A program made the position numbers and the translations under genes. Below the pieces are notes generated by a model. The model saw only the letters and a program-made list of their open reading frames with translations, was not told the DNA's origin and searched no databases. DNA of 46,161 nt from Christensenella sp. UBA7588 (GTDB lineage: Bacteria; Bacillota; Clostridia; Christensenellales; CAG-917), in assembly GCA_002478945.1 (NCBI GenBank), contig DLKM01000013.1, forward strand, positions 25,662 to 71,822, given 5' to 3'. Positions 1 to 7,837 of the stretch are shown in pieces; the stretch's first letter is position 1; each line of letters starts with the position of its first letter.

Positions 1-7
1 CTTTGCG

Positions 8-57
8 TGCCGAAGTTTGTGTAGTGGAACTAGCCGAAGGCGTATGTACCACGAAAC
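8..57. repeat. Stem-loop repeat, copy 1
   Basis: This imperfect hairpin shares an arrangement with the one at 74-120: a TGCCGA(A)GTTT start, a GTGG-type left arm, a GCCG..GGCG central stem and a GTACCAC..AAAC right side. The two copies differ in arm bases but keep the fold, as expected of a small palindromic intergenic repeat. No coding potential is apparent. Confidence 0.5.
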
Positions 58-73
58 TATAACAGAGTACCTC

Positions 74-120
74 TGCCGAGTTTCTTGATTTGGTATGAGC
101 CGTAGGCGAGTACCACAAAC
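74..120. repeat. Stem-loop repeat, copy 2
   Basis: Second copy of the 8-57 element. TGGTA at 91-95 can pair with TACCA at 111-115, and GCC at 99-101 with GGC at 105-107. The remainder of 121-218 shows no gene. Confidence 0.5.
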
Positions 121-218
121 CAACCTATTCCCTCGACTATTTATAAGCGATAGCGAAACGCCATACAATACGCGCGAAGCGGATGTCAAATTCCAATCGA
201 CCAAATGACATTCAAAAA

Positions 219-247
219 TTGATTTTTGGCAATCGTTGTGTTATTAT
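219..247 (+). promoter_or_regulatory. Promoter for tRNA-Arg
   Basis: A -35 TTGATT (219-224), a 17-nt spacer and a -10 TATTAT (242-247) lie just before the tRNA, which begins at 261. The predicted transcription start is near 254. Confidence 0.6.
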
Positions 248-260
248 ATCAAAGCAAAAC

Positions 261-337
261 GTTTCCGTAGCTCAGCAGGATAGAGCGTTCGCCTCCTAAG
301 CGAAAGGCCGTGGGTTCGACTCCCGCCGGGAACACCA
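261..337 (+). tRNA. tRNA-Arg (anticodon CCT)
   Basis: A full cloverleaf can be folded. The acceptor arms are 261-267 and 327-333 with one G-U pair. The D arm is GCTC/GAGC. The anticodon stem is TTCGC/GCGAA, with a seven-base loop carrying CCT at 295-297. The T arm, 310-326, holds TTCGACT in its loop. The discriminator is A334 and CCA (335-337) is encoded. CCT reads the AGG arginine codon. The gene has its own promoter and terminator. tRNA 3' ends are frequent integration sites, and an imperfect copy of this 3' end lies at 458-480. Confidence 0.96.
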
Positions 338-339
338 AT

Positions 340-369
340 CACACCCTATGGTGGGGTGTGTTTGTTTTT
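340..369 (+). terminator. Rho-independent terminator of tRNA-Arg
   Basis: CACACCC (340-346) pairs with GGGTGTG (354-360) and is followed by a T-rich tract starting TTTGTTTTT. It begins three bases after the encoded CCA. Confidence 0.85.
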
Positions 370-381
370 CTTGCGGTAGTT

Positions 382-407
382 GTGCGCATTGCGCACGTGC
401 TTTGCAC
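382..407. repeat. Two abutting mini-hairpins
   Basis: GTGCGC-ATT-GCGCAC (382-396) is followed directly by GTGC-TTT-GCAC (397-407). Similar back-to-back short hairpins with three- or four-base loops recur at 13647-13678 and 46087-46118. Confidence 0.55.
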
Positions 408-457
408 CCGCCCCCACTTCCGTGGCTGACGCTACGCTATTTCGTCACTTCGGTCCT

Positions 458-480
458 TACGACTCCCGTCGGGAACACCG
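458..480 (+). repeat. Imperfect duplicate of the tRNA-Arg 3' end
   Basis: Twenty of 23 bases match tRNA positions 315-337, covering the T loop, 3' acceptor strand and CCA region. The upstream half of the tRNA is not recognisable here, so this is not a second functional tRNA. It resembles an attachment-site remnant marking one edge of a former or present insertion beside tRNA-Arg. Confidence 0.6.
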
Positions 481-516
481 AACGCCGTTTTCTCTTAAAG
501 AAAGCGGCGTTTTTAT
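481..516 (+). terminator. Rho-independent terminator
   Basis: AACGCCGTTTTC pairs with GAAAGCGGCGTT with one wobble pair, and a TTTTT tract follows. It comes right after the tRNA 3'-end duplicate, as if that duplicate once ended a transcribed tRNA. Confidence 0.75.
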
Positions 517-538
517 TAACGTCCGAGCCAATACCCTA

Positions 539-567
539 TTGACATATCGACTACTTTTGTTTATAAC
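539..567 (+). promoter_or_regulatory. Promoter of the accessory operon 685-3077
   Basis: A perfect -35 TTGACA (539-544), a 17-nt spacer and a -10 TATAAC (562-567). The start near 574 would leave a leader of about 110 nt before the first gene. No other good promoter is seen before 3077. Confidence 0.7.
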
Positions 568-684
568 ATAATCGAAGGCACAACAAAGCGCGATTTTCAT
601 ATAACGTTCGTATAGTACGATAAGCGATACGGTCGGAAAAAAACGCTTGTACGCTCGGCAATGCTAATGGAGGTTTTGACTTTA

Positions 685-1155
685 ATGCCATATTGTTGGT
701 TAGGTTGCAGTTTTGTCTTATTGTGGACGATAATATCTTTCCATTGGATAGAAATAATGGATAAAATATTGAATTACAGTATGAAAAAGAAAGTCAAGAC
801 AAAGAAAATCCCTCTTTGGTTTCCGTCGGACCGCAAAAACGAATCGGCGTCGGGTCCGTCTTTGGAACAGCCAAACGAAGGAACGTATCTGCCTGCATTT
901 ATCTTCAGCATAATAGCGTATTCAATTTGCATTGTTTCAATCGTCACATTGATAACCGTGCATTTTGTTGTAAAAAACGATTCGGTAGATTTATATTTAA
1001 TGATAGGCGTCGTTGTTGCAAGTATTCTTGAAATCATTACCGTTCGATTGCTGATTGAGCATTATGAGCGCAAATATTTCAACAATCAACCGTATTATAT
1101 AGACAAAATAAGAGCAATAATAAACGGCGAATCCGACAAGTCCGACAACAAATAA
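685..1155 (+). CDS. Predicted three-TM membrane protein, unknown function
   Basis: This 156-residue protein has a hydrophobic segment at about residues 1-22, a polar basic stretch rich in Lys (about 32-65), then two more hydrophobic segments (about 73-95 and 103-124) and a charged tail. I do not recognise a family. I chose the ATG at 685 because GGAGG lies at 669-673, 11 nt upstream; the ATG at 661 would add eight residues but has no visible ribosome binding site. It is the first gene of a tightly packed operon, 15 nt before the metalloprotease-like gene. Together with the other operon members it may form a small membrane-linked accessory module; that is inference from position only. Confidence 0.7.
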   Translation: MPYCWLGCSFVLLWTIISFHWIEIMDKILNYSMKKKVKTKKIPLWFPSDRKNESASGPSLEQPNEGTYLPAFIFSIIAYSICIVSIVTLITVHFVVKNDSVDLYLMIGVVVASILEIITVRLLIEHYERKYFNNQPYYIDKIRAIINGESDKSDNK

Positions 1156-1170
1156 GCCGCACAAAAACGT

Positions 1171-1641
1171 ATGACATATTCAAAAAACTCGATATGGATA
1201 GATATTGAATATAAAAATCACTACGCAGACAGCAAATCCTGCGGGTTATACGTTTATTTTGACAAAAGCCTTCCTCGAGACACATCGACAAGAATCGCAC
1301 GGTTTTTCGAGTGGCTGAAAAAAAGATACTTCTTCCCCGTCAGATGCAATGTGTTTGTCGAAAACAAAAAGCATTTCCCGTCCTCAAAAAAAGGTTATAC
1401 CTGCCAAGGAATTTTCTTTGCCTCGGGAGATTTGAGCCGTACGAAATTGCCACGAATATACATTGCAGGCGACGCCGATTACGAATACGTCGTGTTTGCC
1501 ATAGTCCACGAATTGTCGCATTATTATCAATGGTATTTTTACCAAGACGAAAAACAAACCGACAGAAGTCTTGAAACAGAAGCAAACAAATATGCAAAAT
1601 GGCTGACATCGACGTATTTCGATAAGGAGAACGATAAATGA
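1171..1641 (+). CDS. Small HExxH zinc metalloprotease-like protein
   Basis: The 156-residue product carries HELSH at residues 113-117, the zinc-binding and catalytic motif of gluzincin-type metalloproteases. The third metal ligand is plausibly E137 in the helix SLETEAN downstream. No signal peptide or membrane segment is seen, so it probably acts in the cytoplasm. The surrounding region (RIYIAG before the motif, WYFYQ after it) resembles small SprT/ImmA-like peptidase domains that often accompany phage, toxin or immunity genes, but the match is by eye. No clear ribosome binding site precedes the ATG, and translation may depend on the upstream gene. Its stop overlaps the next start by four bases (ATGA), indicating coupling. 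Confidence 0.75.
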   Translation: MTYSKNSIWIDIEYKNHYADSKSCGLYVYFDKSLPRDTSTRIARFFEWLKKRYFFPVRCNVFVENKKHFPSSKKGYTCQGIFFASGDLSRTKLPRIYIAGDADYEYVVFAIVHELSHYYQWYFYQDEKQTDRSLETEANKYAKWLTSTYFDKENDK

Positions 1642-2171
1642 TAATTAGCCAAAAAGATAAAATGCATTTACACAATGTGCTAAAAAATCTAATCGGACAA
1701 GCTGTATGTTTGTTAAGGAAACAAAACTATTTCGGTTTTGCCGAACCTGATTTTATACACTTGCGATTTGACAACGACACGTCGCTTTATATATCAAATT
1801 TTATGAGGATAACTCACAACGGCGCAATGATTTTATCATCTTGCGACGAAACGTTTACGACTGATTATCAAGAAATAAAATCCGAGTACACAGGCGAGGA
1901 AATCAACGAGAAATCAAACCTTTTGGCAAAGCATATCGACGAAACGTTGCAAGTTTTGAAAGGCAAACACGTCAAAAACGCTACGCTCAACGCTTTTGGA
2001 GATTTGACAATCGTTTTTGACAATAATATCAAGCTTTGCGCTTACGTTGACGTAAAAATGCAAGGTGAATATTTGAGAATAAAAAACAAAGATAACGAAT
2101 TTGTGTTTTTCTTTGACGGCAACGACTTCCGTTGCGAAAAAGGAGAGGCGTATGATAGTCGTACCGAATAA
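1638..2171 (+). CDS. Immunity-like protein, paralogue of the next gene
   Basis: A soluble 177-residue protein that starts inside the previous stop codon and has AAGGAG 8 nt upstream. It looks like an alpha/beta protein of two halves: an N-terminal part with a 'LYISNFMRITHNGAMILSS'-type segment and a C-terminal part with 'GDLTIVFDNNIKLCAYVDV'. The pattern recalls DUF6188-like or immunity-type proteins of contact-dependent systems; I cannot confirm this without a profile search. Its C-terminal third aligns with that of the 2152-2577 product (V-x-DL-x-I ... Y.L..... V.F), so the two look like duplicated, diverged genes. The adjacent metalloprotease-like gene could be the partner. Function is otherwise unknown. 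Confidence 0.7.
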   Translation: MIISQKDKMHLHNVLKNLIGQAVCLLRKQNYFGFAEPDFIHLRFDNDTSLYISNFMRITHNGAMILSSCDETFTTDYQEIKSEYTGEEINEKSNLLAKHIDETLQVLKGKHVKNATLNAFGDLTIVFDNNIKLCAYVDVKMQGEYLRIKNKDNEFVFFFDGNDFRCEKGEAYDSRTE

Positions 2172-2577
2172 AAACGAGTTCTACAATTTAAAAAACCACT
2201 CTATCAACTCTTTTACATTGAGACAAGACGGAGACGGCGTTTTTGAATTTGTATTCGACGACGGCGCACATCTATCGGTGGATATGGCACTTATCCGCAT
2301 ACACGACGGCAAAAAATTGTTCTTATCGGGTTGGGAAACGATGATAGGCAAAGACAACCGCCCTTTCTTTGACGGAGAAAGTTTGGCTAGTTCCGAAATG
2401 CCGACTGTGTCCGACCTTTTGAAAGACGGTTATATTAAAAAAGTAACCGTAACGAAAACAAGCGACTTACTTATAAAAATGTCAACGGGAATTTGTATCG
2501 ACGTCTTAATAAACTGTTTTTGCAAAGAAAGCTACTACTATAAACTCAACGAAACAAAAGTTTTGTTTTGCAAATGA
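2152..2577 (+). CDS. Immunity-like protein, second paralogue
   Basis: The 141-residue product starts at the ATG at 2152, 20 nt inside the end of the upstream gene, with AGGAGAGG just before it. A longer reading from 2101 is possible but would run far inside the upstream gene without a ribosome binding site. The central part has 'LSVDMALIRIHDGKKLFLSG' and the C-terminal part 'SDLLIKMSTGICIDVLI', the same layout as the neighbouring 177-residue protein. It has no signal peptide, membrane segment or catalytic motif. Paired paralogues of this size are typical of immunity or antitoxin gene arrays, but that role here is inferred only. Confidence 0.7.
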   Translation: MIVVPNKNEFYNLKNHSINSFTLRQDGDGVFEFVFDDGAHLSVDMALIRIHDGKKLFLSGWETMIGKDNRPFFDGESLASSEMPTVSDLLKDGYIKKVTVTKTSDLLIKMSTGICIDVLINCFCKESYYYKLNETKVLFCK

Positions 2578-2603
2578 CAGAACTCAAATAAAACGGAGCA
2601 ACT

Positions 2604-3077
2604 ATGATTACATATTCGTCAAAAAAATCCGATATTAATCGGCGTGCATTGGACGCCGCTTTTGCGGAATATTTACCGCTTATGATTGCCGAAATATTCT
2701 TCTTTGCATTGTCCGTGTATTTTATTATCATAGGATTGCTGGTGGACAAAGAAGCATTGACATATTACGGACTGCCTCTATCGGTTCTCGTCGTTTTCAT
2801 TATAATATGTTATTTTATTCTTTATTTGAAACTAAAGAAAAAGATGAACGCTTATTTTGATAAAACCACGTCGGACGAAGTTATCGAATATCAACTCATA
2901 AAAGCAGACGAAACGTTTTTTGTCGTCTGTATTCCGACAAAAGCCGTCTTTGAGTTTTCAAAAGCGGATATAAAATATATTCGACGTATCGGAATCTCTA
3001 TCGTTGTAAAATTGAAAGGCAATCGAATGGGTTGGTGTTTCCCGAAAACCGATGAAATTTATGATTTATTAAAATAA
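2604..3077 (+). CDS. Two-TM membrane protein, YcxB-like layout
   Basis: The 157-residue product has membrane segments at about residues 23-46 and 54-74. A cytoplasmic domain of about 80 residues follows, beginning with a basic KLKKK stretch and rich in beta-type alternation. This is the layout of YcxB-like proteins, whose function is not established. A GGAG sequence precedes the ATG by about 6 nt. It is the last gene of the accessory operon, 26 nt after the second immunity-like gene, and is followed by a strong bidirectional terminator. It could anchor or sense something for the operon, but nothing in the sequence shows what. Confidence 0.7.
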   Translation: MITYSSKKSDINRRALDAAFAEYLPLMIAEIFFFALSVYFIIIGLLVDKEALTYYGLPLSVLVVFIIICYFILYLKLKKKMNAYFDKTTSDEVIEYQLIKADETFFVVCIPTKAVFEFSKADIKYIRRIGISIVVKLKGNRMGWCFPKTDEIYDLLK

Positions 3078-3109
3078 CCATATTGTACATATTGATATTT
3101 TATCAATGC

Positions 3110-3138
3110 AAAACGCGCACATAAAGTGCGCGTTTTGT
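3110..3138. terminator. Bidirectional terminator between convergent operons
   Basis: AAAACGCGCAC (3110-3120) pairs perfectly with GTGCGCGTTTT (3126-3136) around a five-base loop. T-rich sequence on both sides lets it serve the accessory operon on the plus strand and the reductase operon on the minus strand. Confidence 0.85.
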
Positions 3139-3166
3139 TGTATCGTGCATGTTTCGATTCGATTGA

Positions 3167-4366
3167 TTATTTGTTGTTCGGCACTTCGATACTGACATCG
3201 GAAAGCGCGAAAGACGCACACGGGTGGATATATCCGTACACTTTGTCGGCGTCACGTCTGCCGTCCGTATTCTCGGGGATAAACACTTCTCCGCTCAAAA
3301 GTTTGCTTCTGCACCAACCGCAGATACCACCTCTGCAACGGTTGGGACCTGCGATGCCTGCGCGCTCCAACGCCACGAGCATATTTTCGTTGGCATTGCA
3401 CGGAATATCGAATTCCTTATCGCACATCTTGACGTGCATATTGAAAACTTTGTCTTTTGCCTCTTGCGGATATGCAGGCAATTTCCACGGCTCTTTTGCA
3501 GAACCGAACAGTTCTTTGCGGTAGAATTTTTGTGCGATTCCGAGCTTTGCGACCTCTCCGTCGAGGAAAGTATACATCGACTGCGGACCCGAAGCAAACA
3601 CGCTGTATTGTTCGTCTCCCGCATACTTTTTGATGAGTTCGGCTGTGATAAAACCGCTTTCGCATCCGTCTTTTTGTTCGTCGGAGAGAACGTACACTAT
3701 TTTAACTTTGTCTGTGCGTTTGCCGATTTCTTCAAATTCTTTCTTGAACAAAATATCCTTTTCCGTTCTGCTACCGTACAAAATCGTGAGATTGAAGTCC
3801 TCGTCCCCTGCCATAATCGCATACGCCATAGAAAGAATCGGAGTAATACCGCTGCCGCCTGCAACCGCAACTACGTTGCGCGCGTCGCGCAAACCTTCGT
3901 AATAGAACACGCCTTGAGGGCCTGAAGTGACAACGTCGTCTCCGACCTTCCAGTTGTCGAGAATGTAATCGCTCATAAATCCGTTCGGCGCGCGTTTTAC
4001 GGTAATAACGTATTTGCCGTCGAGCGAAAAGTCGGGACCGCAAGATAAGGAAATCGGACGTGCAATGAGTTTTCCGTCAATGTATTGGCGGACGACGACG
4101 TATTGTCCCGCTCTGAAAAACGCAGGATTGGTGCCGTCTTTTTTCTCAAGGAAGTAGGACTTGACGTTTGCGTCGTGTTCCACGACGTCTGTAATGATAA
4201 ATTCTTGTTTTTCGGGGTGTCTTTCTTCCGCTTTTCTATTGGTTTCGTACTCGACGACGAGCGGAGCCGTAGATGCGGATTGAATCATTTTTTCTCTGTT
4301 TTTGGGTCTTGTGGCAAAATACAGAATATCCATAAGCCCGACGGAGCTGAATTTTACGTTTTTCAT
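3167..4366 (-). CDS. FAD/NAD(P)H ferredoxin reductase with C-terminal [2Fe-2S] domain
   Basis: The 399-residue product has the layout of FNR-type electron transfer proteins. After an N-terminal extension of about 50 residues comes a flavin-binding beta barrel with the FAD motif RPISLS at 103-108. A nucleotide-binding domain follows with GGSGITP at 170-176 and a SGPQSMY motif near 259-265. A plant-type ferredoxin domain ends the protein, with cluster ligands C344, C349, C352 and probably C383. It should pass electrons from NAD(P)H through FAD to an iron-sulphur cluster. The ATG at 4366 follows an AAGGAGGA site and overlaps the stop of the upstream oxidoreductase gene by four bases, so the two are co-translated. 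It is probably the electron donor for that partner. Confidence 0.9.
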   Translation of the reverse strand: MKNVKFSSVGLMDILYFATRPKNREKMIQSASTAPLVVEYETNRKAEERHPEKQEFIITDVVEHDANVKSYFLEKKDGTNPAFFRAGQYVVVRQYIDGKLIARPISLSCGPDFSLDGKYVITVKRAPNGFMSDYILDNWKVGDDVVTSGPQGVFYYEGLRDARNVVAVAGGSGITPILSMAYAIMAGDEDFNLTILYGSRTEKDILFKKEFEEIGKRTDKVKIVYVLSDEQKDGCESGFITAELIKKYAGDEQYSVFASGPQSMYTFLDGEVAKLGIAQKFYRKELFGSAKEPWKLPAYPQEAKDKVFNMHVKMCDKEFDIPCNANENMLVALERAGIAGPNRCRGGICGWCRSKLLSGEVFIPENTDGRRDADKVYGYIHPCASFALSDVSIEVPNNK

Positions 4367-5931
4367 TTTTCGTCCTCCTTCATATCTTCGAGAAGCAAAA
4401 CTGCCATTTCTTTGCCGTTGATATACGTTTGGCTGTAGCCGTCTCCTCTCGCGCCTGCCGCGCCGCAAGTCTTGAATCCGTGAATCGGTTGGTCCTTTTT
4501 GATGTTCATAAGTCTTGCGACCATAGTGTTCCAGTCGTTGGTATCGTAACCGTAAGTGGTGCCTTGCGGAGTTTTGAGATAGTGCGCGAACGTCCACGGA
4601 GACGCCATTTCGATTTCTTCGATGCAATCGTGAATTATGATGCCCGTGTCCTTTTCAAAGTTGTCCATTACCTTCTTAAAGAGGTCTTGTTTGCGTTTGA
4701 CGTATTCTCTTTGGGTAAACTTTGCCCACACGTCCTCGGTGTACGGAATCGTAAACGTCATAACGGTGGTGCCTTTCGGAGACGCCTCGGGATTGACGAC
4801 GTTGTAGATAACCACGACGCTGTGGTCGTTACCCTCGTAATGCTTGCTCGCTTCGTAGTTTTTCTCCGTGTCGAAAGTACCCGGCATAAAGATTGTGTAA
4901 TCTTTTATACCCAACTCCTCGACGCTCTTATTGAGCGCGACGTACGCATTGAAGAATCTGATGCTGTGTTTCATAGCGTGCGCTTTTTTGATTTCGCGCT
5001 CGGGTACTTTGATGCGTTCGTCCAAAAGTCCCGTATACGCCGTTTGCGGATTGACGTTTGCGATGACGTAATTCGTTTCTACGAATCCTACGCTCGTATC
5101 GACGCCGACAATCTTTCCGTTGTCGTCGGACACGACCTTGTTCGCTTTGACGTTGAGCCAGAGTTCTCCGCCGAGTTCACGGAAACGTTCCACGCCCGCA
5201 ACGGTCATTCCGTGGGCGTTGTATTGACAAATCGCAGGGCATTTGGTTGCGTACATATACACCATCCACGCCTGATGCACGAAGCTCAAACGCTCGTAAT
5301 CCATACCGATGTACGTCCAGTACACATCGAGAATGTCGATTGCGTCCTCGGGCATACCGATTTTTCTAAGCACGGCGTTGAACGGCCTTTCCGCTATGCG
5401 CAGGAAGTTGGGAAAATGCTTCATATAGTACAAGTTATCCACTTTGACCACGTCGTTTTTGTCAAACTTGTCGAATATGTGCGCGGAAAAATAATCGTGT
5501 GCGTCCACGCACTCTTTTGCGAGCGCAAAGAACGTTTTCATAGGTTCTCTCGAACCGGGGACCGTCTTTTCCATAACGTCTATGATGTTGTCGATTCCCA
5601 CGGGCAAAGTAACGTCAAAGCGTTTTCCGCTCCTCGTTATACCGATACATCTGTAAAGTTCGGGTACCAAAAGCCAGTTGATGTTGAGCTTATAGTCCTC
5701 CATCATAACTTTACCGGGCAAACCCCAGTCGCCCTTGCTGCCGATACCGCAGTATTCGTGCAAAGACGCGTCGAACTCAAATCTGCCGCGAATAAAACTC
5801 GTCGAACATCCGCCCGGAAGATTGTGTTGTTCCAAAAGCAGCGTTTTTTTGCCTGCCGTTGCGAGAGCGAGAGCCGCGGACAATCCGCCCGTGCCTGCGC
5901 CGATGACGACGGCGTCGTATTTTCTAGCCAT
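4363..5931 (-). CDS. Phytoene-desaturase-family FAD oxidoreductase
   Basis: This 522-residue flavoprotein starts with a dinucleotide-binding fold, GAGTGG at residues 11-16, followed by the family's LLEQHNLPGGCSTSF segment. It ends with a GxxCxAxGARGDGY-type flavin-contact region typical of CrtI/CrtN, retinol saturase-like and related enzymes. Family members oxidise, reduce or isomerise long unsaturated or polyisoprenoid substrates. No other carotenoid gene is present, so the substrate is open. The start at 5931 has an AGGAGGT site; a longer reading exists upstream but lacks one. It is translationally coupled (ATGA) to the ferredoxin reductase gene. Expression is probably repressed by the divergent GntR protein, because a matching palindrome lies at 5949-5959 between its promoter and start codon. 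Confidence 0.88.
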   Translation of the reverse strand: MARKYDAVVIGAGTGGLSAALALATAGKKTLLLEQHNLPGGCSTSFIRGRFEFDASLHEYCGIGSKGDWGLPGKVMMEDYKLNINWLLVPELYRCIGITRSGKRFDVTLPVGIDNIIDVMEKTVPGSREPMKTFFALAKECVDAHDYFSAHIFDKFDKNDVVKVDNLYYMKHFPNFLRIAERPFNAVLRKIGMPEDAIDILDVYWTYIGMDYERLSFVHQAWMVYMYATKCPAICQYNAHGMTVAGVERFRELGGELWLNVKANKVVSDDNGKIVGVDTSVGFVETNYVIANVNPQTAYTGLLDERIKVPEREIKKAHAMKHSIRFFNAYVALNKSVEELGIKDYTIFMPGTFDTEKNYEASKHYEGNDHSVVVIYNVVNPEASPKGTTVMTFTIPYTEDVWAKFTQREYVKRKQDLFKKVMDNFEKDTGIIIHDCIEEIEMASPWTFAHYLKTPQGTTYGYDTNDWNTMVARLMNIKKDQPIHGFKTCGAAGARGDGYSQTYINGKEMAVLLLEDMKEDEK

Positions 5932-5948
5932 ATATTTACCTCCTTTTG

Positions 5949-5959
5949 TGGTCTGACCA
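5949..5959. promoter_or_regulatory. GntR operator-like palindrome, oxidoreductase side
   Basis: TGGTC-T-GACCA is a perfect palindrome. It fits the TNGTNNNACNA-type sites of FadR-subfamily GntR regulators and shares the GGT...ACC core with sites at 6065-6087 and 7080-7092. It lies just downstream of the predicted start of the oxidoreductase operon. Confidence 0.65.
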
Positions 5960-5969
5960 GTATAATGAG

Positions 5970-5998
5970 ATAATAGCATATCGATAAAATAAAATCAA
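5970..5998 (-). promoter_or_regulatory. Promoter of the oxidoreductase-reductase operon
   Basis: On the minus strand, -35 TTGATT (5998-5993), a 17-nt spacer and -10 TATTAT (5975-5970). The predicted start near 5963 puts the 5949-5959 palindrome in the first transcribed bases. Confidence 0.6.
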
Positions 5999-6027
5999 TA
6001 TTCCTTTGAAAAAATATTCGTTTAGTA

Positions 6028-6056
6028 TTGATTTTATGTCAACTGTCGTTTATAAT
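6028..6056 (+). promoter_or_regulatory. Promoter of the GntR regulator gene
   Basis: A -35 TTGATT (6028-6033), a 17-nt spacer and a consensus -10 TATAAT (6051-6056). The layout mirrors the divergent promoter at 5970-5998. Confidence 0.75.
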
Positions 6057-6064
6057 AACAGGTG

Positions 6065-6087
6065 TGATTGTGGTCAAACCACAATCA
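6065..6087. promoter_or_regulatory. GntR autoregulatory operator
   Basis: Ten-base arms TGATTGTGGT and ACCACAATCA form a perfect inverted repeat around CAA. It sits immediately after the predicted transcription start of the regulator gene, an arrangement that suits autorepression. It is the strongest of three related sites. Confidence 0.75.
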
Positions 6088-6098
6088 AAGGAGTATTT

Positions 6099-6803
6099 AT
6101 GCCGTTCGTAGCAGTAAAAATCAAAGTTCCCACGCTAAAAGAGTTGTTGCTCACGCAACTCGAGAATCAAATTCTTCTCGGCAATCTCAAAATCGGCGAA
6201 AAACTGCCGTCCGAAAGAGAGATGAGCCAGCAGTTTTCCACAAGCAAGACAGCCATACACGACGCTATTTGCGAGCTTGAAAGAAAAGGATTCGTCGAAG
6301 TCGTGCCGAGAAAAGGCGTATATATTGCAGACTACCTGCGCACGGGTACGATAGATACTTTCTTTGCGCTGTTGCGCTTTAACGGCGGAAAACTCGACGA
6401 AAACACCACCAAATCCATTATCGACGTGCGCAGATACATCGAGATACCGTCAATAAAAGGCGCGATAGACAATCTCGCAGGCGAAAACTGCCCCGCTCTC
6501 GACGAAATATTGCAAAGAGGCAGAACCGCTTGTGCGGACGGAGATTCGCACGGGCTTGCCGAATGTCTTTTTGAATTTACGAGAGAAGTTTGTATTCAAT
6601 CGAAAAATCTGATTACGCCTATGCTTTTCAACGCATTCAAACCTCTCACGATTCCGTTCTGGGAAGAAGATTTGAAAAGAAACGGCTTGGAATACGGATT
6701 GAACGTGCTTGAAAACTATCACGGCGCGCTGAAGAACCGAGACGTAAAGCGTGCCGAGGATGTCGTAAACGCCGACCTCAACACCTTCCTGTCATTCACT
6801 TGA
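6099..6803 (+). CDS. FadR-subfamily GntR transcriptional regulator
   Basis: The 234-residue product has an N-terminal winged helix-turn-helix at about residues 11-77, including the family's LPSEREMSQQF segment and the wing RKGVYIADY. A mostly helical C-terminal domain follows, of FCD type, which in this subfamily binds small carboxylates, acyl-CoAs or metals. The start at 6099 is set by AAAGGAG 7 nt upstream; earlier in-frame ATGs lie before the operator. It is divergent from the phytoene-desaturase-family/ferredoxin reductase operon. A perfect palindrome downstream of its own promoter and a similar one on the other side suggest it controls both. The effector is probably linked to the substrate of the redox pair. 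Confidence 0.9.
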   Translation: MPFVAVKIKVPTLKELLLTQLENQILLGNLKIGEKLPSEREMSQQFSTSKTAIHDAICELERKGFVEVVPRKGVYIADYLRTGTIDTFFALLRFNGGKLDENTTKSIIDVRRYIEIPSIKGAIDNLAGENCPALDEILQRGRTACADGDSHGLAECLFEFTREVCIQSKNLITPMLFNAFKPLTIPFWEEDLKRNGLEYGLNVLENYHGALKNRDVKRAEDVVNADLNTFLSFT

Positions 6804-6818
6804 CAGATATATTATCGT

Positions 6819-6849
6819 CGCGTCGGCAAAATTGCCGACGCGTTTTTTA
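6819..6849 (+). terminator. Terminator of the GntR gene
   Basis: CGCGTCGGC pairs with GCCGACGCG around AAAATT and is followed by TTTTTT (6843-6848). Confidence 0.88.
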
Positions 6850-7025
6850 TATCCGCCGTTCGGGTATAAAAACCGTATATCTCGTTAGATAATCGATTTT
6901 GTCGTACGCATAAAAAACGATGTCGTTAGATGTGCAAAAAAATTGCTAAACTACGCCGTTTTCTCGTTTTTGCTTCAATAAACGTTCAAAATGTCGAAAA
7001 AATATATTTTTAGTGTCGTAAATGT

Positions 7026-7054
7026 TTGCCAAATCCGATTTATTTGTGTACAAT
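7026..7054 (+). promoter_or_regulatory. Promoter of the Cys-motif protein gene
   Basis: A -35 TTGCCA (7026-7031), a 17-nt spacer and a -10 TACAAT (7049-7054), with a predicted start near 7061. The stretch 6850-7025 holds no gene or other clear signal. Confidence 0.6.
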
Positions 7055-7079
7055 GTTCACGATTTCAACGGAATAGATT

Positions 7080-7092
7080 GCGGTTTGACCGC
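7080..7092. promoter_or_regulatory. Third GntR operator-like palindrome
   Basis: GCGGT-TTG-ACCGC is a perfect inverted repeat with the same three-base spacer and GGT...ACC core as the site at 6065-6087. It is even flanked by GATTG on the left and AATC on the right, as there. It lies about 20 bases after the predicted transcription start. Confidence 0.55.
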
Positions 7093-7115
7093 TATAATCA
7101 TTAAGGGAGTATACT

Positions 7116-7754
7116 ATGGACAAAATTGCATTGCAAGCCAAATTGGACGAGCAAAAGTGGAACGACAGCGTTTCCAACCACCGCGATATGTGCGGCGCAT
7201 ACGATTATTGCGCTTTCTGCGACAAGGACGTCGCTCTCCCCTGCGCATCTGCGTTTGAGGAAATGAACAAGCCCAAAACGGTGGAAAAAGTCGCAGAAGT
7301 CAAAAAAGAGGACGACGACGTGACCACGCTCGAATCTTCTCTCGGCAAAAAATTCGACTACGACAAAGTTATGGCAAAGAAAGCGGCAAGAAAGAGCCTC
7401 ACTTTTGCAGAAAAATACGCACTCTCCGACGACATCGTCAAAGAGCGTTATGCCATTCTTAAGGACGCGCTCACGGCAACTCCGAAGGGAACCGCAAAAA
7501 TCAAGAGCCGTATCAGCAAGCAATGCGACACTTATCGCAGAGAAGGCGACATCGTTGCCAAAGTGACCATTATCGGCACGTCTTTGCGCATCAATCTTCC
7601 TCTCGACCCCGACGCACCCGAGTTCAACGACGGTCGCACTCCCCACACCGCAACCGGACACAAGAAAGTTTACGAGGAAGTGCCTTTCCAATTCAAGGTC
7701 AACAGCAAGCTCGCATTGAAGCGCGCCCTTGCCCTCATCGACCTCGTAAAATAA
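7116..7754 (+). CDS. Cys-motif protein with a conserved Clostridia C-terminal domain
   Basis: The 212-residue soluble product has three parts. The N-terminal 45 residues hold a possible metal-binding cluster, C26, C32, C35 and C43, in the form CGAYDYCAFC...C. An acidic/lysine linker follows (about 50-72). The C-terminal 130 residues resemble an unnamed domain I recall from many hypothetical Clostridia proteins: 'KERYAILKDAL...KIKSRIS...VAKVTIIGTSLRINLPLDP...VPFQFKVNSKLALKRALALI'. The start follows AAGGGAG. Its function is unknown. A palindrome like the GntR operators sits in its leader, so it may belong to the same regulon as the redox pair. Confidence 0.82.
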   Translation: MDKIALQAKLDEQKWNDSVSNHRDMCGAYDYCAFCDKDVALPCASAFEEMNKPKTVEKVAEVKKEDDDVTTLESSLGKKFDYDKVMAKKAARKSLTFAEKYALSDDIVKERYAILKDALTATPKGTAKIKSRISKQCDTYRREGDIVAKVTIIGTSLRINLPLDPDAPEFNDGRTPHTATGHKKVYEEVPFQFKVNSKLALKRALALIDLVK

Positions 7755-7771
7755 CCAAAACCAAACATACA

Positions 7772-7805
7772 AAAAACGCTATGCGACGTGCATAGCGTTT
7801 TTATT
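7772..7805. terminator. Bidirectional terminator
   Basis: AAAAACGCTATGC pairs perfectly with GCATAGCGTTTTT around GACGT. It serves the 7116-7754 gene and, read on the minus strand, the convergent lipoprotein gene. Confidence 0.88.
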
Positions 7806-7837
7806 TTTATGTTTTTACTTTCTTCTATATATATTTC